A DNA stretch of 64,000 nt from Martelella radicis (GCF_014196625.1 NZ_JACIDZ010000001.1:434001-498000); one strand, 5' to 3'; positions 37,910-50,769 are shown, counted from the first letter of the stretch. The notes: generated by a model not told the origin, from the letters alone. Program-made: numbers and translations.

Positions 37910-38806
37910 ATGAGCACCACCGACGACATGAACCCCGAAGTTGTTGCCCTCGGCAATCCGAACCTCAGCTTTTCCTTCGCCGAACGGCGGACGCTGATGA
38001 ACTTCATCCAGACGATCATCCTCTGGATCCTCGCCGGCATCGCCGCCATCCCGCTGATCTCCGTTCTTTGGATGCTGATCAGCCGCGGCGGCGTGCGCCT
38101 CAGCCTTGCCATCTTCACAGAGCTGCCGCCCGCCCCATTTGAACAGGGCGGCGGCATCGGCAATGCCATCCTCGGCACGCTGGTTATGGTCGCGATCGCC
38201 TCGCTGATTTCCATCCCAATTGGCGTGCTCGGCGGCATCTATACGGGCCTGATCAACCCCGACAGCCGGTTCTCTTCGCTTGTCCGCTTCGTCGGCAAGG
38301 TCCTGACCGGGTTTCCCTCGATCCTCGCCGGTGTCTTTGTCTACGCCTGGCTGGTGATCATGATGAAGACCTACTCGGCGATCGCCGGCGGTCTCTCGCT
38401 CGCCATCCTGATGCTGCCGACGGTGCTTCTGACCGCCGAGCAGGCGTTCCGCATGGTGCCCCAGCGGATGAAGGACGCGGCCTACGGAATGGGCTGCAAT
38501 TCCACACAGGTTGCTACCAAAATTGTTTTGCCGACAGCGCTGCCAGGTGTTATGACCGGCGTAATGCTTGCGGTAGCGGGTGCGTCCGGTGAATCGGCCC
38601 CGCTGCTGTTTACGGCACTCTTTTCGAATTACTGGATCGGAAGCTTTACGGAGCCGACAGCATCATTGTCGATATTGATCTACAATTTCTCGGCAATGCC
38701 CTATGAAAACCAGATTGAACTGGCGTGGACAGCTTCCCTCGTACTGGTGCTGATCGTGCTCGTTTTCAACATTCTCAGTCGCTCGTTCGGCACCCGCCGC
38801 GTGTAA
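37910..38806 (+). CDS. pstA: Phosphate ABC transporter permease PstA
   Basis: A 298-residue permease with six TM helices. Family blocks are GILGGIYTGLINPDSRFSSLVRF, LTGFPSILAGVFVYAWLV and the EAA loop AAYGMGCNSTQVATKIVLPTALPGVMTGVMLA, followed by GASGESAPLLFTALFSNYW. It forms a heterodimer with PstC and is driven by PstB. GAGGGGAT precedes the start, and the gap to pstC is 21 bases. Codon use changes slightly around 38520-38700 (more AT-rich), without any break in the protein. Confidence 0.96.
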   Translation: MSTTDDMNPEVVALGNPNLSFSFAERRTLMNFIQTIILWILAGIAAIPLISVLWMLISRGGVRLSLAIFTELPPAPFEQGGGIGNAILGTLVMVAIASLISIPIGVLGGIYTGLINPDSRFSSLVRFVGKVLTGFPSILAGVFVYAWLVIMMKTYSAIAGGLSLAILMLPTVLLTAEQAFRMVPQRMKDAAYGMGCNSTQVATKIVLPTALPGVMTGVMLAVAGASGESAPLLFTALFSNYWIGSFTEPTASLSILIYNFSAMPYENQIELAWTASLVLVLIVLVFNILSRSFGTRRV

Positions 38807-38825
38807 GAGATAAAGGTCGCTTATC

Positions 38826-39656
38826 ATGTCTATCGAAATGGAAATGAACAAGTTTGACGCCACGGCCGGCAAGCAGGACGTCGGCGATGTCGCGATCGGC
38901 GCGGACATCGACAAGATCTATTATGGCGACTTCCTTGCCGTGCGCGATGCCAATGTCGATATCGAAAAGGGCAAGATCACTGGCTTCATCGGTCCCTCGG
39001 GCTGCGGCAAGTCGACCGTGCTGCGCTCGCTGAACCGCATGAACGACCTGATCCCGATCTTCCGCCTCGAAGGCCATGTGCATTTCCTCGGCCAGGACGT
39101 CTACGGCAAGAATGTCGATCCGGTGGTTGTCCGCCGTCACATCGGCATGGTTTTCCAGCAGCCGAACCCGTTCTCGATGAGCATTTTCGAAAACGTTGCC
39201 TTCGGTCTGCGCCTCAACGGCTTCAAGGGGGACATCAATGCCCGCGTTGAAAAGGCACTGCGCCGCGCGGCCCTCTGGAACGAGGTCAAGGACAAGCTGA
39301 AGCAGAACGGCCTGTCGCTTTCCGGCGGCCAGCAGCAGCGCCTGTGCATCGCCCGCGCCATTGCCACCGAGCCGACCGTGCTTCTGATGGACGAGCCCTG
39401 CTCCGCGCTTGACCCGATCGCCACCCGCCAGATCGAGGAACTGATGCTCGAGCTGAAGAAGGACTATACGGTCGCGATCGTGACCCACAACATGCAGCAG
39501 GCGATCCGCGTTGCCGACAAGACGGCCTTCTTCTCCGTCGACATGTCGCAGGGCGGCCGCACCGGCTTCCTCGTCGAGGTCGGCGACACCAAGCAGATCT
39601 TCGAAAACCCGAAGGAACAGCTCACCAAAGAATATCTTTCGGGCGAATTCAGCTAA
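38826..39656 (+). CDS. pstB: Phosphate ABC transporter ATP-binding protein
   Basis: A 276-residue ATPase. Walker A is GPSGCGKST, the Q-loop [15 protein letters not shown] is PstB-specific, the signature is [15 protein letters not shown], and Walker B is [13 protein letters not shown]. The switch His is in VTHNMQQA. It energises PstCA. In most rhizobia phoU and phoB follow pstB; here a strong terminator follows and neither gene is present in the window, so signalling components must be encoded elsewhere. Confidence 0.97.
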   Translation: MSIEMEMNKFDATAGKQDVGDVAIGADIDKIYYGDFLAVRDANVDIEKGKITGFIGPSGCGKSTVLRSLNRMNDLIPIFRLEGHVHFLGQDVYGKNVDPVVVRRHIGMVFQQPNPFSMSIFENVAFGLRLNGFKGDINARVEKALRRAALWNEVKDKLKQNGLSLSGGQQQRLCIARAIATEPTVLLMDEPCSALDPIATRQIEELMLELKKDYTVAIVTHNMQQAIRVADKTAFFSVDMSQGGRTGFLVEVGDTKQIFENPKEQLTKEYLSGEFS

Positions 39657-39684
39657 GGCTGTTCTGCCAATCGGACTGTTTTTC

Positions 39685-39714
39685 GGGCGGCTTTCTTCGC
39701 AAAGCCGCCCTTTT
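39685..39714 (+). terminator. Terminator of the pstSCAB operon
   Basis: A perfect 10-bp stem, GGGCGGCTTT/AAAGCCGCCC, with a 6-nt loop is followed by TTTT, 28 bases after the pstB stop. Confidence 0.92.
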
Positions 39715-39864
39715 GATTGTTCGGCGCGCATGGAATGGCCGGGGCTCTGTCCGGAGCGGCCATTGATCTGAACCTCTGCCCGCCCTACCATTGGCCACAT
39801 CATTCAATCGTTTCGCGACCCTGCGCATGCGAGAAACACCGGTCTTGAGGCACTGAAACGCAAC

Positions 39865-40542
39865 ATGTTCAAGCACAGCCTTGACCTTGCCAGGATTGAA
39901 CAGAAGCTGCGCGACACCCAGCGTCAGTTCGACCGCATCAATGCGGTCCTGACCATGCATCGCGACGGCATGCCTGACAGCGTGGTCGAGCACATGCTGG
40001 AAGGCTACGCCTATGTGAACGGCCTGTTGCGGGAGGGTACGGATATCCTCAAGCTCGGCCAGTTCCACCATCTGCTCGAATTGAACCACCTGGTGCTCTG
40101 CGGTTCCTCGCGCGAGGCCCGGTCGGAATTCAGCAATCACATCGAACGCACGGAAGAACACTTCTACGATCGCGAGGCCGGGGACATCGGCGGGCTGGTC
40201 GACTGGTACCAGCGCGCCAAGGGCAAAACGGTGCGCAAGCGCGCCGCTGGCGTCTATGTGCGGGTCTTGAGCCGTCCGCAACTTTTCATCGAGGGCAACC
40301 ACCGCACCGGCGCACTGATCATGAGCTATATCCTCGGCCGCGAGGGCCTGCCGCCCTTCGTGCTGACGCCGGAGAACGCGGAAGCCTATTTCAACCCCTC
40401 GACACTGGTGCGCGACGCGCACAAATATTCGATGGACGAGCTGGTCAAGATCCCGAAGCTCAAGCGTTATTTCGCCAAGTTCCTCGAGGAAACCGAGGAC
40501 GACAGCCTCGTGGTGAAGACAAAGTCGCTGGAGACCACCTGA
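39865..40542 (+). CDS. Fic-like protein with degenerate active-site motif
   Basis: A 225-residue soluble protein, mostly helical. Residues 139-150, QLFIEGNHRTGA, align with the Fic AMPylase motif HPFx(D/E)GNxRxxR. The anion-binding E-G-N and the first Arg are kept, but the catalytic His is Gln139 and the last Arg is Ala150. About 95 residues upstream is MLEGYAYVNGLL, where Fic proteins often carry an (S/T)xxxE(G/N) inhibitory helix; here only EG is present. An inactive or repurposed Fic fold is therefore inferred. The gene is after the pst terminator and probably has its own promoter. The ribosome site is weak. I know no characterised homologue. Confidence 0.6.
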   Translation: MFKHSLDLARIEQKLRDTQRQFDRINAVLTMHRDGMPDSVVEHMLEGYAYVNGLLREGTDILKLGQFHHLLELNHLVLCGSSREARSEFSNHIERTEEHFYDREAGDIGGLVDWYQRAKGKTVRKRAAGVYVRVLSRPQLFIEGNHRTGALIMSYILGREGLPPFVLTPENAEAYFNPSTLVRDAHKYSMDELVKIPKLKRYFAKFLEETEDDSLVVKTKSLETT

Positions 40543-40548
40543 GCGACC

Positions 40549-41541
40549 TTAGCTCACCTTCACGACAATACGACCGCGCACCTTGCCGGCAAGAATATCT
40601 TCAGCCGCTTGCGGCAGATCCTTGAGAGCGACTTCGCCTTCCGTTGCAAGCGCGATCTGCTCGGATGACAGTTGCGTCTGCAGCAATCGCCAGGCCGCCT
40701 CCCGGCGCTTCTTCGGCGCCATCACGGAATCGACACCGATCAGCGCAACGGATCGCAGGATATGCGGCATCACCGTTGCCGGAAGATCCGGTCCTCCGGC
40801 AAGACCGCAGGCCGTCACCGCGCCGCCATAGACCGTCTGCGCCAGCACATTGGCAAGCGTCGTTGAGCCGACGCTGTCGACCGCGCCTGTCCAGCGTTCC
40901 GCCTGCAGCGGCTTTCCGGCTTCGGAAAGCTCGCGTCGATCGATGAAATCGGAAGCTCCGAGCTGCCGCAGGTAGTCATGCGTTTCCGGCCGGCCGGTGG
41001 AGGCGGTGACGCTGAAGCCGAGCGAGGCGAGAAGCGCAACCGCATAGGAGCCGACGCCGCCGGCAGCCCCGGTGACCAGCACCTTTCCGTCTTCCGTGGA
41101 AAGCGAACCCCAGGCCAGCAGCTGATTGACGCAGAGCGCCGCCGTATAGCCGGCCGTGCCGATTGCCATGGCCTGTTTCTGGGTCAGCCCCTCGGGCTGC
41201 GGCATCAGCCATTCCGGCCGGACCCGCTGATAGGCGCTATAGGCGCCCCATTCGGTTTCCGACATGCCGTTGCCATTGGCGATCACTCTGTCGCCGGGTT
41301 TGAAGGCCTCTGACGCCGATTCGACGACCGTTCCGGCGATGTCGATGCCCGGCACCATCGGAAAGCGGCGCGCGATGCGCCCCTTGCCGGTGACCGAAAG
41401 ACCGTCCTTGTAATTCAGGCTCGAATAATCGACCCGCACAAGGACAGGCAGATCCGGAAGGTCTGAAAGGCTGAGTTCCGCCAGGCTTGCCTTCGGATTG
41501 TCCTTGGCGCGGATCAGCAGAGCTTCAAAGGTTTCGGTCAT
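40549..41541 (-). CDS. acuI: Zinc-free MDR oxidoreductase, acryloyl-CoA reductase (AcuI/YhdH) type
   Basis: A 330-residue medium-chain dehydrogenase/reductase lacking the catalytic zinc Cys/His set. The N-terminal block SSLNYKDGLSVTGKGRIARRFPMVPGIDIAGTV, the nucleotide loop VTGAAGGVGSYAVALLASLGF and the closing CGLAGGPDLPATVMPHILRSVALIGVDSV match the AcuI/YhdH subfamily. Members reduce acryloyl-CoA to propionyl-CoA with NADPH, for example in DMSP or 3-hydroxypropionate metabolism; other enoyl substrates are possible. Two consecutive ATG codons exist; the second has better spacing from GGGAG. It is convergent with the Fic-like gene, 6 bases apart. Confidence 0.85.
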   Translation of the reverse strand: MTETFEALLIRAKDNPKASLAELSLSDLPDLPVLVRVDYSSLNYKDGLSVTGKGRIARRFPMVPGIDIAGTVVESASEAFKPGDRVIANGNGMSETEWGAYSAYQRVRPEWLMPQPEGLTQKQAMAIGTAGYTAALCVNQLLAWGSLSTEDGKVLVTGAAGGVGSYAVALLASLGFSVTASTGRPETHDYLRQLGASDFIDRRELSEAGKPLQAERWTGAVDSVGSTTLANVLAQTVYGGAVTACGLAGGPDLPATVMPHILRSVALIGVDSVMAPKKRREAAWRLLQTQLSSEQIALATEGEVALKDLPQAAEDILAGKVRGRIVVKVS

Positions 41542-41602
41542 CATGCACTCCCTGTTTGCCGGGAGGATAACGTCGTCACCGCGCCGATGGCAATGCGTCC
41601 TG

Positions 41603-42526
41603 TCAATCCGAGATGGCGACGCGCGCCACTGCGATCTGTGCTGCCAGCGCGGCGTTGTTCTTCACCAGCGCGATATTGGCGGCAAGACTGCGGCCTTCCG
41701 AAAGCTCGTTGATCCGCGCAAGCAGGAACGGCGTCAGTTCCTTGCGGGTTATGCCCTTCTCGCTGGCTTCCCTGAGCGCGTCCTCGATCGTCCCGTCGAT
41801 GAAGTCGTGGCTGAGCGCATCGGCTTCCGGAACGGGGTTGGCGACGAGAATGCCGGTTCCGGTGCCAAGCGCGTCATGCAGCGCCATGGCCTTGGCGATA
41901 TCCTCGGCGCTGTCCATGCGATGATCGGCCGCATAGCCGCTCGAGCGGGTGAAGAAGGCCGGGAAATCGTCACTCCGATAGGCCATGACCGGCACGCGCT
42001 GCGTCTCCAGCACTTCCAGCGTTTTCGGAATATCGAGGATCGACTTCACGCCGGCGCAGATGACGGTGACGGCTGTGCGGCCGAGCTCGGTGAGGTCGGC
42101 GGAAATATCGAAGGTCTGCTCCGCGCCGCGATGGACGCCGCCAACTCCGCCGGTGGCGAAGATCGGAATGCCGGCAAGGGCCGCGATCTTCATCGTCGCC
42201 GAGACGGTCGTCCCCGCCGTCTGGCCCTTGACCATCGCCACGGCAAGATCCCGTCCCGATGCCTTGACGATGCCATCCTCGACCTTCGCGAGGCGTTCGA
42301 TGACGTCTTCTTCCAGGCCGGCATGCAGCTTGCCGTCGATCACCGCGATCGTTGCCGGAACCGCGCCGTTTGCCCGCACCACGGCCTCGACCGCAAGCGC
42401 GGTCTCGAGATTGGCCGGATAGGGCATGCCGTGGGTGATGATGGTGGATTCGAGCGCCACGACCGGCTTGCCGCCGGCCAACGCGGTTTCGACTTCGCCG
42501 CTCTTGATGATTTCGATCTCAGACAA
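41603..42526 (-). CDS. psuG: Pseudouridine-5'-phosphate glycosidase
   Basis: A 307-residue enzyme that reversibly splits pseudouridine 5'-phosphate into uracil and ribose 5-phosphate. Signature blocks are VVALESTIITHGMPYP, VKGQTAGTTVSATMKIA, IPIFATGGVGGVHRGAE, CAGVKSILDIPKTLE and GTGILVANPVPE. The best start is TTG at 42526, with AAGGAG six bases upstream; it gives the normal N-terminus MSEIEIIKSGEV. It overlaps the psuK stop by eight bases, so kinase and glycosidase are translationally coupled. Confidence 0.95.
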   Translation of the reverse strand: MSEIEIIKSGEVETALAGGKPVVALESTIITHGMPYPANLETALAVEAVVRANGAVPATIAVIDGKLHAGLEEDVIERLAKVEDGIVKASGRDLAVAMVKGQTAGTTVSATMKIAALAGIPIFATGGVGGVHRGAEQTFDISADLTELGRTAVTVICAGVKSILDIPKTLEVLETQRVPVMAYRSDDFPAFFTRSSGYAADHRMDSAEDIAKAMALHDALGTGTGILVANPVPEADALSHDFIDGTIEDALREASEKGITRKELTPFLLARINELSEGRSLAANIALVKNNAALAAQIAVARVAISD

Positions 42527-43649
42527 GGTGATCTCCTTCAGTCGTGCCGAGCCGGTGAAGATTGGCCTCGACGAAATGGTTGGACAGGTCCGGATGGACA
42601 CTCGCCGCCGTTTCAGTGGTCAGCGAGCCGATCAGCGCGCCCTTGCGCACCGCCTCGGTCAGCGTGTCATTCCGGGTATAGAAGTTGAGCGTGCCGGCGA
42701 TCATCGCATCGCCGGCGCCGGTCATGTCGACGGGCTTCGCCCTGACGACGGGGATGTGGACAGTGCCCTCCGGCGAACAGACGACGACGCCGATTGCTCC
42801 GCAGGAGAGGATGACGGCTGCCGCTCCGGTTTCATGTAGAAGTTCGGCTCCGCCACGCATGCCATTGATATCGTGCGTAAAAGACTTCCCAAGAAAGGCT
42901 GATGCTTCGTCCAGATTCAAAAACAGAAGGTCGACCCCTTCCAGGTTTTGCGGCAGACGCATGACCTTCGGCGTCGAGACGGCGTCGATGGCCAGCCTGA
43001 AACGGCTTTGCGGACGCTTTGCAATCAGCGTCGCAAGCGTTTCGGCAGGAAGGTTGCAGTCGGCAAAGACGAGGCTGGCGGACGCAATCGCCGGCCAGAC
43101 GGTTTCGATCATCGCCGGCGTCAGCCGGTCGAAGATCGCCATGTCGGCGATGCCATAGGCAAGCTCCCCGCTGGGTTCGAGGATTGCCGCATATTCGGCC
43201 GTGCGCTGATCGGAAAGCGTCATGACATGGGCGACGTCGACGCCCCGCTCTCGCAAATGCGCAAGAAGCGAGCGCCCGTTCTCGTCATTTCCGATGGTGG
43301 TCACAAAACCGGTCGTGGTGCCGAGCAGCGCCAGGTTTTCGGCAACATTGCGGGCGACGCCGCCGAAACTGCGCATGCCCTCGACCGGGTTCGAGGTCCC
43401 GGCGATCAACGGCGTGCGGGCAAGATATTTGCGGTCGATCACCGCGCCGCCGATGGCGATCACGCGACCCTCCGGCGGCAGGACATAGCCCCGGCCGAGA
43501 ATATGCCCGCGCTCCGTCAGCCGCATGATATGGGCCGCCACGGCCGGACGCGAAATTCCGAGCCGTTCGGCCATGGCCTGCTGGCCGGCAAAGGGGTCTT
43601 CGCGGATGAGGCGAAGAAGCGCGCTTTCGATTGGACTGAGTTCCGGCAT
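42519..43649 (-). CDS. psuK: Pseudouridine kinase with N-terminal winged-helix domain
   Basis: A 376-residue fusion. Residues 1-60 form a winged HTH (SPIESALLRLIREDPFAGQQAMAERLGISRPAVAAHIMRLTERGHILGRGYVL). The rest is a PfkB ribokinase-type kinase, with GGAVIDRKYL at the start, GGVARNVAENLALLG in the substrate region and the catalytic PVDMTGAGDAMIAGT. It phosphorylates pseudouridine for PsuG. The HTH suggests that the kinase also regulates its own operon, an arrangement known in other PfkB proteins. No good ribosome site precedes the ATG. The divergent neighbour is icd. Confidence 0.9.
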   Translation of the reverse strand: MPELSPIESALLRLIREDPFAGQQAMAERLGISRPAVAAHIMRLTERGHILGRGYVLPPEGRVIAIGGAVIDRKYLARTPLIAGTSNPVEGMRSFGGVARNVAENLALLGTTTGFVTTIGNDENGRSLLAHLRERGVDVAHVMTLSDQRTAEYAAILEPSGELAYGIADMAIFDRLTPAMIETVWPAIASASLVFADCNLPAETLATLIAKRPQSRFRLAIDAVSTPKVMRLPQNLEGVDLLFLNLDEASAFLGKSFTHDINGMRGGAELLHETGAAAVILSCGAIGVVVCSPEGTVHIPVVRAKPVDMTGAGDAMIAGTLNFYTRNDTLTEAVRKGALIGSLTTETAASVHPDLSNHFVEANLHRLGTTEGDHLV

Positions 43650-43929
43650 GACAATGAACCGTTGGGCTGCTGATAGCCGCTTGTAACACAAGTTATGCAG
43701 AAAACAACTGTTACACTACTGCCTGTGTCGATCCGGGACGTCCGGCGTCGGCGCAATTCATCCCCGGCTCCTGCCATCCGTCATTTTGACGCACCGGGCA
43801 AATCGGGGCTTTTTTACCAAAGTTTAGCGCCCGAATGCCTTTTTTCCCCGGCATCGCGGTGCTATAGCCCACGGGACTTCTTGCAACAAAAGGGCGTTTC
43901 CGACGGCGCCCGCTAGACGAGGATGGATA

Positions 43930-45144
43930 ATGACGAAGATCAAGGTGGCAAATCCGGTCGTCGATCTCGACGGCGATGAAATGACCCGCATCATCTGGCA
44001 GTTCATCAAGGAAAAGCTGATTTTCCCGTATCTCGACCTGCCGATCGAATATTACGACCTTTCGGTCCAGAACCGCGACGCCACCGACGACCAGGTTACC
44101 GTTGATGCCGCCAACGCCATCAAGAAGCACGGCGTCGGCATCAAATGCGCAACCATCACGCCGGATGAGGCTCGCGTCGAGGAATTCTCGCTGAAGAAGA
44201 TGTGGCGCTCGCCCAACGGCACGATCCGCAACATCTTGGGCGGCGTGATCTTCCGCGAGCCGATCATCATGCAGAACGTGCCGCGCCTGGTTCCCGGCTG
44301 GACCCAGCCGATCATCGTCGGCCGTCACGCCTTCGGCGACCAGTACCGCGCCACCGACTTCAAGTTCCCCGGCAAGGGCAAGCTGACCATCAAGTTCGTT
44401 GGCGAAGACGGCCAGGAGATCGAGCACGAAGTCTTCGACGCCCCCTCCTCCGGCGTTGCCATGGCGATGTACAACCTCGATGATTCGATCCGCGATTTCG
44501 CCCGCGCCTCGCTGAACTACGCCCTGATGCGCGGCGTTCCCTGCTACCTGTCGACCAAGAACACCATCCTCAAGGCCTATGACGGCCGCTTCAAGGATCT
44601 GTTCCAGGAAATCTACGACGCCGAGTTCAAGGAACAGTTCGAAGCCAAGAAGATCTGGTACGAACATCGCCTGATCGACGACATGGTCGCGGCCGCCCTG
44701 AAGTGGTCCGGCGGTTATGTCTGGGCCTGCAAGAACTATGACGGCGACGTCCAGTCCGACATCGTCGCCCAGGGTTTTGGCTCGCTCGGCCTGATGACCT
44801 CGGTTCTGATGACCCCGGACGGCAAGACGGTGGAAGCCGAAGCCGCCCACGGCACGGTGACCCGTCACTACCGCCAGCACCAGAAGGGTCAGGAAACCTC
44901 GACCAACTCGATCGCCTCGATCTTCGCCTGGACGCGCGGCCTTGCCCATCGCGGCAAGCTCGACGGCAACGAGGAACTGACCAACTTCGCCCACACGCTG
45001 GAGAAGGTCTGCATCGACACGGTCGAAAGCGGCCACATGACCAAGGACCTGGCGCTGCTGATCGGCCCCGACCAGCCGTGGCTGTCGACCACCGCCTTCC
45101 TCGACAAGATCGACGAGAACCTGCAGAAGGCCATGGCTGCCTGA
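43930..45144 (+). CDS. icd: Isocitrate dehydrogenase (NADP+), eukaryotic-like homodimeric type
   Basis: A 404-residue IDH of the type shared by mitochondria and alphaproteobacteria. It converts isocitrate to 2-oxoglutarate with NADP. Blocks include [63 protein letters not shown], the substrate Arg residues around [24 protein letters not shown], and the NADP region [37 protein letters not shown] precedes the ATG. It is monocistronic with a strong terminator. The 280-base upstream gap, shared with divergent psuK, contains no other gene that I can support. Confidence 0.97.
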   Translation: MTKIKVANPVVDLDGDEMTRIIWQFIKEKLIFPYLDLPIEYYDLSVQNRDATDDQVTVDAANAIKKHGVGIKCATITPDEARVEEFSLKKMWRSPNGTIRNILGGVIFREPIIMQNVPRLVPGWTQPIIVGRHAFGDQYRATDFKFPGKGKLTIKFVGEDGQEIEHEVFDAPSSGVAMAMYNLDDSIRDFARASLNYALMRGVPCYLSTKNTILKAYDGRFKDLFQEIYDAEFKEQFEAKKIWYEHRLIDDMVAAALKWSGGYVWACKNYDGDVQSDIVAQGFGSLGLMTSVLMTPDGKTVEAEAAHGTVTRHYRQHQKGQETSTNSIASIFAWTRGLAHRGKLDGNEELTNFAHTLEKVCIDTVESGHMTKDLALLIGPDQPWLSTTAFLDKIDENLQKAMAA

Positions 45145-45167
45145 GGCAATCATCCATAAAGATCATG

Positions 45168-45194
45168 AAACCCGGCCTTCGCGCCGGGTTTTTT
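45168..45194 (+). terminator. Terminator of icd
   Basis: AAACCCGGC pairs with GCCGGGTTT around a 6-nt loop, ending in six T. Confidence 0.92.
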
Positions 45195-45274
45195 GGTGCC
45201 GGATTTTCAGTTTACTTCCGCCGCGAATAGCGGCATGATGAAAGAACATAGAGGGAACATTTCAGGGGCGCGTC

Positions 45275-45892
45275 ATGGCCGTACTCGATTTCTATACCAA
45301 TCCACAGTCACGTGGACGCATGGTGCGCTGGATGCTGGAAGAGACCGGCGCGCCGTATGAAACGCATATCCTGACCTATAACGGGACGATGAAGTCGGCC
45401 GACTATCTGGCCATCAATCCGATGGGCAAGGTGCCGACGATCGTGCACGATGGCAAGGTGGTGACCGAATGCGCCGCGATCTGCGCCTATCTCGCCGACG
45501 TCTTTCCAGATGCCGGCCTGGCGCCGGCCGTGGATGACCGTGCCGCCTATTACCGCTGGCTGTTCTTCGGCGCCGGCCCGCTTGAGGCGGCGGTCGTCAA
45601 CAGAACGTTCGGCTTCGAGGTACCGGCGGAGCGCGAGCGCGCCATTGGCTACGGCAATTTCGGCCACGTGATGGATACGCTCGACACATGGCTATCGACA
45701 CATCCCTACATCGCGGGCGACGCATTCACCGCTGCGGACGTCTATGTCGGATCTCAGCTTGCCTGGGGCATGCGCTTCAACACGGTCGAAGACCGGCCGT
45801 CATTCCGCGCCTATGCCGAACGGCTTATTTCCCGTCCGGCCTTCATCCGCGCCAGCGAACTGGATGACGCCGCGGCTGCGGAAATGTCGTAA
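45275..45892 (+). CDS. Glutathione S-transferase family protein (copy 1)
   Basis: A 205-residue GST. The N-terminal thioredoxin-like domain (1-80) has YTNPQSRGRMVRWMLEETGAPYE, the cis-Pro at NPMGKVPTIV and the glutathione Glu-Ser equivalent VVTECAAICAYLAD. The helical C-terminal domain has YYRWLFFGAGPLEAAVVNR and the N-capping segment DAFTAADVYVGSQL. The SRGR segment near the active site marks a rhizobial subgroup without defined substrate. A similar gene follows 118 bases downstream. Confidence 0.9.
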   Translation: MAVLDFYTNPQSRGRMVRWMLEETGAPYETHILTYNGTMKSADYLAINPMGKVPTIVHDGKVVTECAAICAYLADVFPDAGLAPAVDDRAAYYRWLFFGAGPLEAAVVNRTFGFEVPAERERAIGYGNFGHVMDTLDTWLSTHPYIAGDAFTAADVYVGSQLAWGMRFNTVEDRPSFRAYAERLISRPAFIRASELDDAAAAEMS

Positions 45893-46010
45893 CGCAAGAG
45901 CCTGGCTGCGACCTTTTCGCGCGCACCCGATTGTCCACGCTATTCCGTCTTGCTGCAGCCGCTAACCAGGCATAAGCCGGAAGCGCACAAATGGATGGAG
46001 GGAATGCCCG

Positions 46011-46640
46011 ATGGGGGATTTGCACTTCTATACCAACCCGCAGTCGCGTGGTTGCATTGTTCGCTGGATGCTCGAGGAAACCGGCGTCCCCTATGAAACG
46101 CATCTGCTCGCCTATGGTGGCGCGATGAAGACGCCGGACTATCTGGCGGTGAACCGCATGGGAAAGGTGCCGGCCATTCGCCACGGCGAAGCCATTGTCA
46201 CCGAGGTTGCAGCGATCTGCACCTACCTGGCGGAAGCCTTTCCCGAAGCGGGACTCGGGCCAACCCCGGACGAGAGGCCCGATTATTACCGCTGGATGTT
46301 CTTCGCCGCCGGACCGCTCGAAGAGCTCGTCACCAACCACGAAATGGGCTTTACGGTCCCGCAGAAGCGTCAGGGCATGATGGGTTACGGCCGGGCCGAA
46401 GATGTGACGGCAACGCTGGAAGAGGCACTGACCGGCAGGCCTTATATCTGCGGCGATCACTTCCGCGCCGTCGACATCTATTTCAGCTCGCAACTGATCT
46501 GGTGCTTCAACTCCGGCGCCATCGAGAAACGCCCGGTCTTCGAAGCCTATGCCGATCGCGTCTCGGATCGTCCGGCCCTCAAGCGCGCCACGAGCCTTGA
46601 CGAAGAGGCTCTGGCGGCGATGAAGGCCAGCGCGGCCTGA
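46011..46640 (+). CDS. Glutathione S-transferase family protein (copy 2)
   Basis: A 209-residue GST paralogous to the gene before it: YTNPQSRGCIVRWMLEETGVPYETH, NRMGKVPAIRHG, VTEVAAICTYLAEAFPEAGL, YYRWMFFAAGPLEE. The position that is Arg15 in copy 1 is Cys here (SRGC), next to the presumed glutathione pocket. GGAGGG lies eight bases before the ATG. The two copies share architecture throughout, so tandem duplication followed by divergence is inferred. The stop lies inside a hairpin that also bounds metH. Confidence 0.9.
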   Translation: MGDLHFYTNPQSRGCIVRWMLEETGVPYETHLLAYGGAMKTPDYLAVNRMGKVPAIRHGEAIVTEVAAICTYLAEAFPEAGLGPTPDERPDYYRWMFFAAGPLEELVTNHEMGFTVPQKRQGMMGYGRAEDVTATLEEALTGRPYICGDHFRAVDIYFSSQLIWCFNSGAIEKRPVFEAYADRVSDRPALKRATSLDEEALAAMKASAA

Positions 46641-46658
46641 GGCATTCTCGCCTCAGGC
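46635..46658. terminator. Hairpin between GST copy 2 and convergent metH
   Basis: A perfect 9-bp repeat, GCCTGAGGC/GCCTCAGGC, with a 6-nt loop overlaps the GST stop. It lacks a T-run on both strands. Confidence 0.5.
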
Positions 46659-46674
46659 AGTGTCTGCCAGCCAC

Positions 46675-50451
<3,777 letters not shown>

Positions 50452-50483
50452 GAGCCATCTCCAGTTTCCGAAGTCGTGAAATC

Positions 50484-50506
50484 ACATAAAGATATGTTTA
50501 TGTCAA
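50484..50506 (-). promoter_or_regulatory. Dyad operator within the metH promoter
   Basis: ACATAAA (50484-50490) and TTTATGT (50497-50503) form a perfect 7-bp inverted repeat with a 6-base spacer. On the minus strand a TTGACA -35 (50506-50501) overlaps one arm. The AT-rich dyad fits an ArsR-family operator of the kind linked to SAM/SAH-cycle genes; the regulator is not in the window. Confidence 0.6.
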
Positions 50507-50769
50507 TATGTGGAAAGTGGCCGAGTACGGCCGCTATTGCGCCCCAGAAGACGATTTCCTTCGCGCGGGCGGTGGTTTTCCAGCATTCTTTGCGCATGAT
50601 CAAGCAGGATGCAAATCGGAATTGAGATGCTATCCTGCGCGCGATATAAACTAATCAAGTGACTGAACGGAGCGTGCGCGGCCAATCCGGATGCCTCATC
50701 CGACAGTAGCGATCAACATTTCCCGTGCGCCGGCGCAGCGCCCGGTTGCATGAAAGGGAGGGTTTGCCC
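50507..50769. other. Remainder of the metH/AGE divergent intergenic region
   Basis: These 263 bases complete a 318-base gap. I see no supported gene, RNA motif or strong hairpin; the promoter of the rightward isomerase gene must lie here. GGGAGGG just before 50770 is that gene's ribosome site. Confidence 0.4.

Noticed and set aside
43711-45153. 480-codon minus-strand frame opposite icd
   Set aside because: Antisense shadow of icd without start signals.
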